Source of the DNA: Sphingomonas sp. Leaf343
GTDB taxonomy: Bacteria; Pseudomonadota; Alphaproteobacteria; Sphingomonadales; Sphingomonadaceae
Assembly: GCF_001423765.1 (NCBI RefSeq)
Contig: NZ_LMPG01000012.1
Coordinates: 156,400 to 220,399, forward strand
Reading direction: 5' to 3'
Length of the DNA stretch: 64,000 bases
Part shown: one piece after another, positions 61,456-64,000 of the stretch
How the letters are laid out: each line of letters begins with the position of its first letter
How positions within the stretch are numbered: the first letter of the stretch is position 1
The notes under the pieces: generated by a model
Database searches by the model: none
Told to the model about the DNA's origin: nothing
What the model saw: the letters and a program-made list of their open reading frames with translations, nothing else
Program-made: the position numbers and the translations under genes

Positions 61456-62563
61456 CGTCTTGCCTTTCGCTGTGGGAGGATGCGGCGTTCAACCCCCCGG
61501 GCGGCGGGGTCGTTCCTTCGCGCAGCGCGGCGATCTCCCCGCGTACCGCCTCGAAATAGGCGAGGCGCGCCGCCTCCGCCTGTTCGGGGTCGACCAGTTC
61601 GCCATCGGCCATGCGATACAGGCGATAGACCTGATCCATCAGGGCGCCTTCCTCGTCAGTGAGTTGGCGCTCATACGTGGCATCGCCCCATCGGCCGAAC
61701 TCCAGCACATCCTCCGCACCGGGCGGCGGCGGGAAGTCGGTGAGGAACAGGCCGGTGCGGGTGTGCTGCCAGACGTGCAGCGCATCGTCGTTCATGGCCT
61801 GCGCCGCGGTGCGAAGTGGAGGAAGTGGAGGCGTCGGCGCGTCGTCCTCCACTTCGCGGGCCGGGGCGGCGAAGTGGAGCAGGCCGGCAGCCTCCGCCCG
61901 CGTCCATTGCTCCGCTGTCCAGCCGGCGCGGGCGGCGGGATCGAGATCGGTCATGTCGACCTCCCGCGCGATATCCGCGCCGACGCGCAGCCAGCGATCG
62001 GCGGCGGCGAGCGCGAGCAGCGGCGCGAGGTCGCGTTCGTCCTGTGCGGCGTTGCCGGAGGCTGGCCCCTCCCCCGCCAGCCCGCGGCGTTGCAGGAACA
62101 GCCCGGCGGCGGCGGGGCTGTCGTCGGCGGCCATGCCCGCCAGCCACGCGTCCCAGCCGCTGGCGATCAGCCGCGCCGCGCCCTGCGACGGGGTGCCGGC
62201 GGCGTCGTCCGCCTGCCGGTCGAGCCGCGCGAGCATGGTCGAGGCGAGCCGGTTGTCGAAGCGGTGCCGCGTCCAGGTCGATCCGTCCGGGCGGCTGTAG
62301 GTATCGACCTGACCGTCGATCGCGCGCGCGGTCAGCGCGTCAGCGATCCTGTCCCGCGCGAGCAGGCTGGCCGCCTGCCACCCCAAGGCGAAGGCCGACC
62401 CCGCCGCGCGCCGCCGCAGCGCATAGGCGGAGGAGACGGACATGCCGACATGCCGGCACGCCTCCTCCACCGTCGCCCCCACCGCGACGGATTCGAGAAA
62501 CGCGCACTGCCGCTCTCCGGTCCAGCCGTCTTGGCGAATGTCGCAGGGCGTGTCCGCGTTCAT
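61313..62563 (-). CDS. Large hypothetical protein with one HTH-like module
   Basis: A 416-residue protein. The N-terminal module (about residues 10-70: GERQCAFLESVAVGATVEEA, CRHVGMSVSSAYALRRR, AFALGWQAASLLARDRIADAL) is the same kind as the two in the protein at 5492-6499. Central parts are Ala/Asp-rich helices and a segment with ERQLTDEEGALMDQVYRLYR. GAAGGA lies six bases before the ATG at 62563. The last 48 residues overlap the next gene in another frame and look unstructured. The family is unknown to me; DNA binding is inferred. Confidence 0.7.
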   Translation of the reverse strand: MNADTPCDIRQDGWTGERQCAFLESVAVGATVEEACRHVGMSVSSAYALRRRAAGSAFALGWQAASLLARDRIADALTARAIDGQVDTYSRPDGSTWTRHRFDNRLASTMLARLDRQADDAAGTPSQGAARLIASGWDAWLAGMAADDSPAAAGLFLQRRGLAGEGPASGNAAQDERDLAPLLALAAADRWLRVGADIAREVDMTDLDPAARAGWTAEQWTRAEAAGLLHFAAPAREVEDDAPTPPLPPLRTAAQAMNDDALHVWQHTRTGLFLTDFPPPPGAEDVLEFGRWGDATYERQLTDEEGALMDQVYRLYRMADGELVDPEQAEAARLAYFEAVRGEIAALREGTTPPPGGLNAASSHSERQDDGPPHSGPAYQGELRRDEDAHPQGSCSQGECDGLDGQAPRRSPFALA

Positions 62564-62906
62564 GGTTTGTCCTTCCGAGAGAGGACGGACCATGTATCCT
62601 ATGGGCGGGGTTGTAGGACAGCCATCGTCAATACCGGGCACCGGCGAAGCTATGCCCGCAAATCCCCATCCAGTTCGCCGAACCATCGGTTACACCGATA
62701 CAGCGGTAACATCCGGCCGGGTCGGTCTTCAAAACCAGACGATCAAGACAGGCTACCGAATCCGTGGACTGCGACAATCGCTATCCGGATTTTCTCCTGC
62801 TCGTAACAGCTTCATATAGCAGTGAAGTTTACGCTCGAGCATCAGCGCTTGACAGTTTTATTCATAGGTGAAAGTTTGTACCTGCAATTATGTCGGAGGT
62901 TACTTT
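62564..62906. other. Gap without a supported gene
   Basis: No convincing gene in these 343 bases. It holds a perfect ATCGGT-TAC-ACCGAT inverted repeat (62685-62699), a 16-base stretch like the tRNA-Trp anticodon arm (62721-62736), and TTGACA at 62849-62854 that could be a -35 box for the gene at 62907, though no good -10 follows. Base composition is lower in GC than the surrounding genes, above all from 62760 on. Confidence 0.6.
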
Positions 62907-63242
62907 TTGCGGCCGGTTATGGCGCTGTATGCGCTTGAATTTACTTCAAGTGGTGCAACGGCCCAGACATCCTGTTCGAAACCCTGTCGATATGACCACG
63001 CAATCGAGATGGAGTATCAGGATTATTCCGGCCTCTCTTCTTTTGCGTTCGTCAGCATCTACGGGGGGATGAATGCGAAAATCGAATGCTCCGGAAGTCG
63101 GACGTACTCCATCGCCGTCAGATTTACGGTCCGTAATCCCCGGGATTCGAGGGGCAACCCCGTAGTTCAGGGGGTGACGCCGTGTATTGGCGCGTGCGCG
63201 ACTGCTTCGTTGCTCGATCCGTCATGCCGCCAGCAAGATTAG
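62907..63242 (+). CDS. Small Cys-rich putative secreted protein
   Basis: A 111-residue protein if started at the TTG at 62907, which has GGAGG seven bases upstream. The N-terminus MRPVMALYALEFTSSGATAQ could be a weak signal peptide. The rest has six Cys (SCSKPC, ECSG, PCIGAC, SCRQQ), suggesting three disulfides, and beta-like stretches FAFVSIYGGMN and IAVRFTVRN. Third-position GC is clearly lower than elsewhere, so it may be acquired or a young gene. I do not recognise a family. Confidence 0.45.
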   Translation: MRPVMALYALEFTSSGATAQTSCSKPCRYDHAIEMEYQDYSGLSSFAFVSIYGGMNAKIECSGSRTYSIAVRFTVRNPRDSRGNPVVQGVTPCIGACATASLLDPSCRQQD

Positions 63243-63287
63243 CAGCCGAATATCGTCGCTTTCGGATCTCTTATACTGGAATTCAGC

Positions 63288-63932
63288 ATGGTATCGCCAT
63301 CGACGTTTGCGCTGTTACTGCTTCAGACGACGGTCGTCGCCTCGCCGGGCTATGACATCGCCGGTGCGAAGACCCCCGATGACATTCGGGCGCAGTTTCT
63401 GCAGCGAGCGACACAAACACGGGTTCCCAGCACGCCCGATCGCCCGATTCGCATCACGTCCTTGCCGTCATCCTCGGCGATCCTGAGTGGACAGCGTTCG
63501 CTGAACGAGTCGATTGTCAGGGCGAAAAGGACGACGATCGTCCCCCCGTTGAAACCCCTGGCCGTTGATGGATGCCGGAAGGTCGTGGAATTCGCCCGTG
63601 GCTACACCTTGCGGGGCAGCAGCGTTCTGAACGGGCGGTCGAGCACCTTCGACTGCGGCACGTTCGTAGCCATCGTCGTCGACGAAGATTTCGGTCGACC
63701 GCTGGACGTCCTGACGGTTTCGGGATTTGATCCGGCCGACATGGCGGCGGTGGTCAACGGCGGTGCGCTGGCCCGAAGTTTCCGTCTGGGCAAGACCGGC
63801 GCGAAGGAGGTCGTCTATCGGTGGGTGCGGCCCGGCCGTGCCCTGACGATCGAGCTGACATCGGACGCGAACGATTACCCGACATTGGTCCGTGCCGGTG
63901 ACGCCATCCTCAACTCCGTGACCTCGGGATAA
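63288..63932 (+). CDS. Exported hypothetical protein
   Basis: A 214-residue protein with a short signal MVSPSTFALLLLQTTVVASP and normal high-GC codon use. The N-terminal third is Ser/Thr/Pro-rich. The C-terminal part has a pair of Cys (DGCRKVVEFA, FDCGTFVAIVV) and beta strands (VLTVSGFDPADM, EVVYRWVRPGRALTIELT) resembling a small immunoglobulin-like domain. No enzyme motif is seen. It lies 45 bases after the Cys-rich small gene and may be read with it. Bases 63933-64000 show nothing. Confidence 0.68.
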   Translation: MVSPSTFALLLLQTTVVASPGYDIAGAKTPDDIRAQFLQRATQTRVPSTPDRPIRITSLPSSSAILSGQRSLNESIVRAKRTTIVPPLKPLAVDGCRKVVEFARGYTLRGSSVLNGRSSTFDCGTFVAIVVDEDFGRPLDVLTVSGFDPADMAAVVNGGALARSFRLGKTGAKEVVYRWVRPGRALTIELTSDANDYPTLVRAGDAILNSVTSG

Positions 63933-64000
63933 GCCGGGCAACCGGCGAACCTCCGGGCCGACATAGGCCCGGACGTCCAGTTCATTCCGCGGCCACCGCC

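Noticed and set aside
62690..62800. A possible selenocysteine or suppressor tRNA around GGTCTTCAAAACC
   Set aside because: No acceptor stem, no T arm (GGTTCGA) and no long variable arm can be drawn; only the anticodon-arm-like part is present.

Overview
The window is high-GC chromosomal DNA of an alphaproteobacterium, most probably Sphingomonas or a close sphingomonad. This rests on secE-nusG and rplK-rplA near tRNA-Trp, two PEPxxWA-type CTERM exported proteins, PhaR-type PHA regulation, HslV with an N-terminal extension, a DUF1192 protein, many short GC-rich inverted repeats and very high GC at third codon positions. No phage, insertion sequence, integrase, CRISPR array or plasmid gene was seen. 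This is an ordinary chromosome with a few small accessory pockets.

Layout. Bases 1-12.3 kb: the 3' end of a membrane glycosyltransferase gene touching tRNA-Trp, small hypothetical genes, a NIPSNAP protein and a PEP-CTERM protein. Then come secE-nusG and rplK-rplA, which are split by a secreted protein, a protein with duplicated HTH-like modules and a dipeptidyl-peptidase IV. A two-HTH regulator and a second PEP-CTERM protein follow. 12.4-19.6 kb: a DUF188 protein, the HslVU protease, a PHA group (phaR divergent from a PhaC-like synthase and a thiolase), a triplicated TonB-like protein and a GNAT acetyltransferase. 19.6-27.0 kb: alanine racemase and a valine (isobutyryl-CoA) catabolic operon read leftward: mmsA, a lipoprotein, acyl-CoA dehydrogenase, 3-hydroxyisobutyryl-CoA hydrolase, enoyl-CoA hydratase, mmsB.

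27.1-40.6 kb: a leftward trehalose/alpha-glucan cluster, glgE, treS fused to maltokinase, glgX, treZ, malQ, treY. Most junctions are 4-base ATGA overlaps. It holds two trehalose routes: TreS works on maltose and TreYZ on glucan ends. The maltokinase-GlgE route turns maltose into glucan, and GlgX and MalQ recycle glucan. No branching enzyme, glgA or glgC lies in the window.

40.7-64 kb: bioF-bioD-bioA, a quinone oxidoreductase, DUF1192, ClpA, a membrane diguanylate cyclase, and a membrane protein/XRE regulator pair with direct repeats in its promoter. Next is a tightly overlapped run: xseB, ispA, coaD, a periplasmic cyclophilin, queA, an EF-hand protein, tgt, a small membrane protein and a fused M16 peptidase. 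After that come a SleB-like hydrolase, small envelope proteins, an OsmC protein, two unusually overlapping genes (one with the same HTH-like module as the protein at 5.5-6.5 kb) and a lower-GC pocket with orphan secreted proteins.

Many very long reading frames antisense to real genes were rejected as high-GC artefacts. Functional calls are from sequence motifs and family knowledge only; no database search was run.
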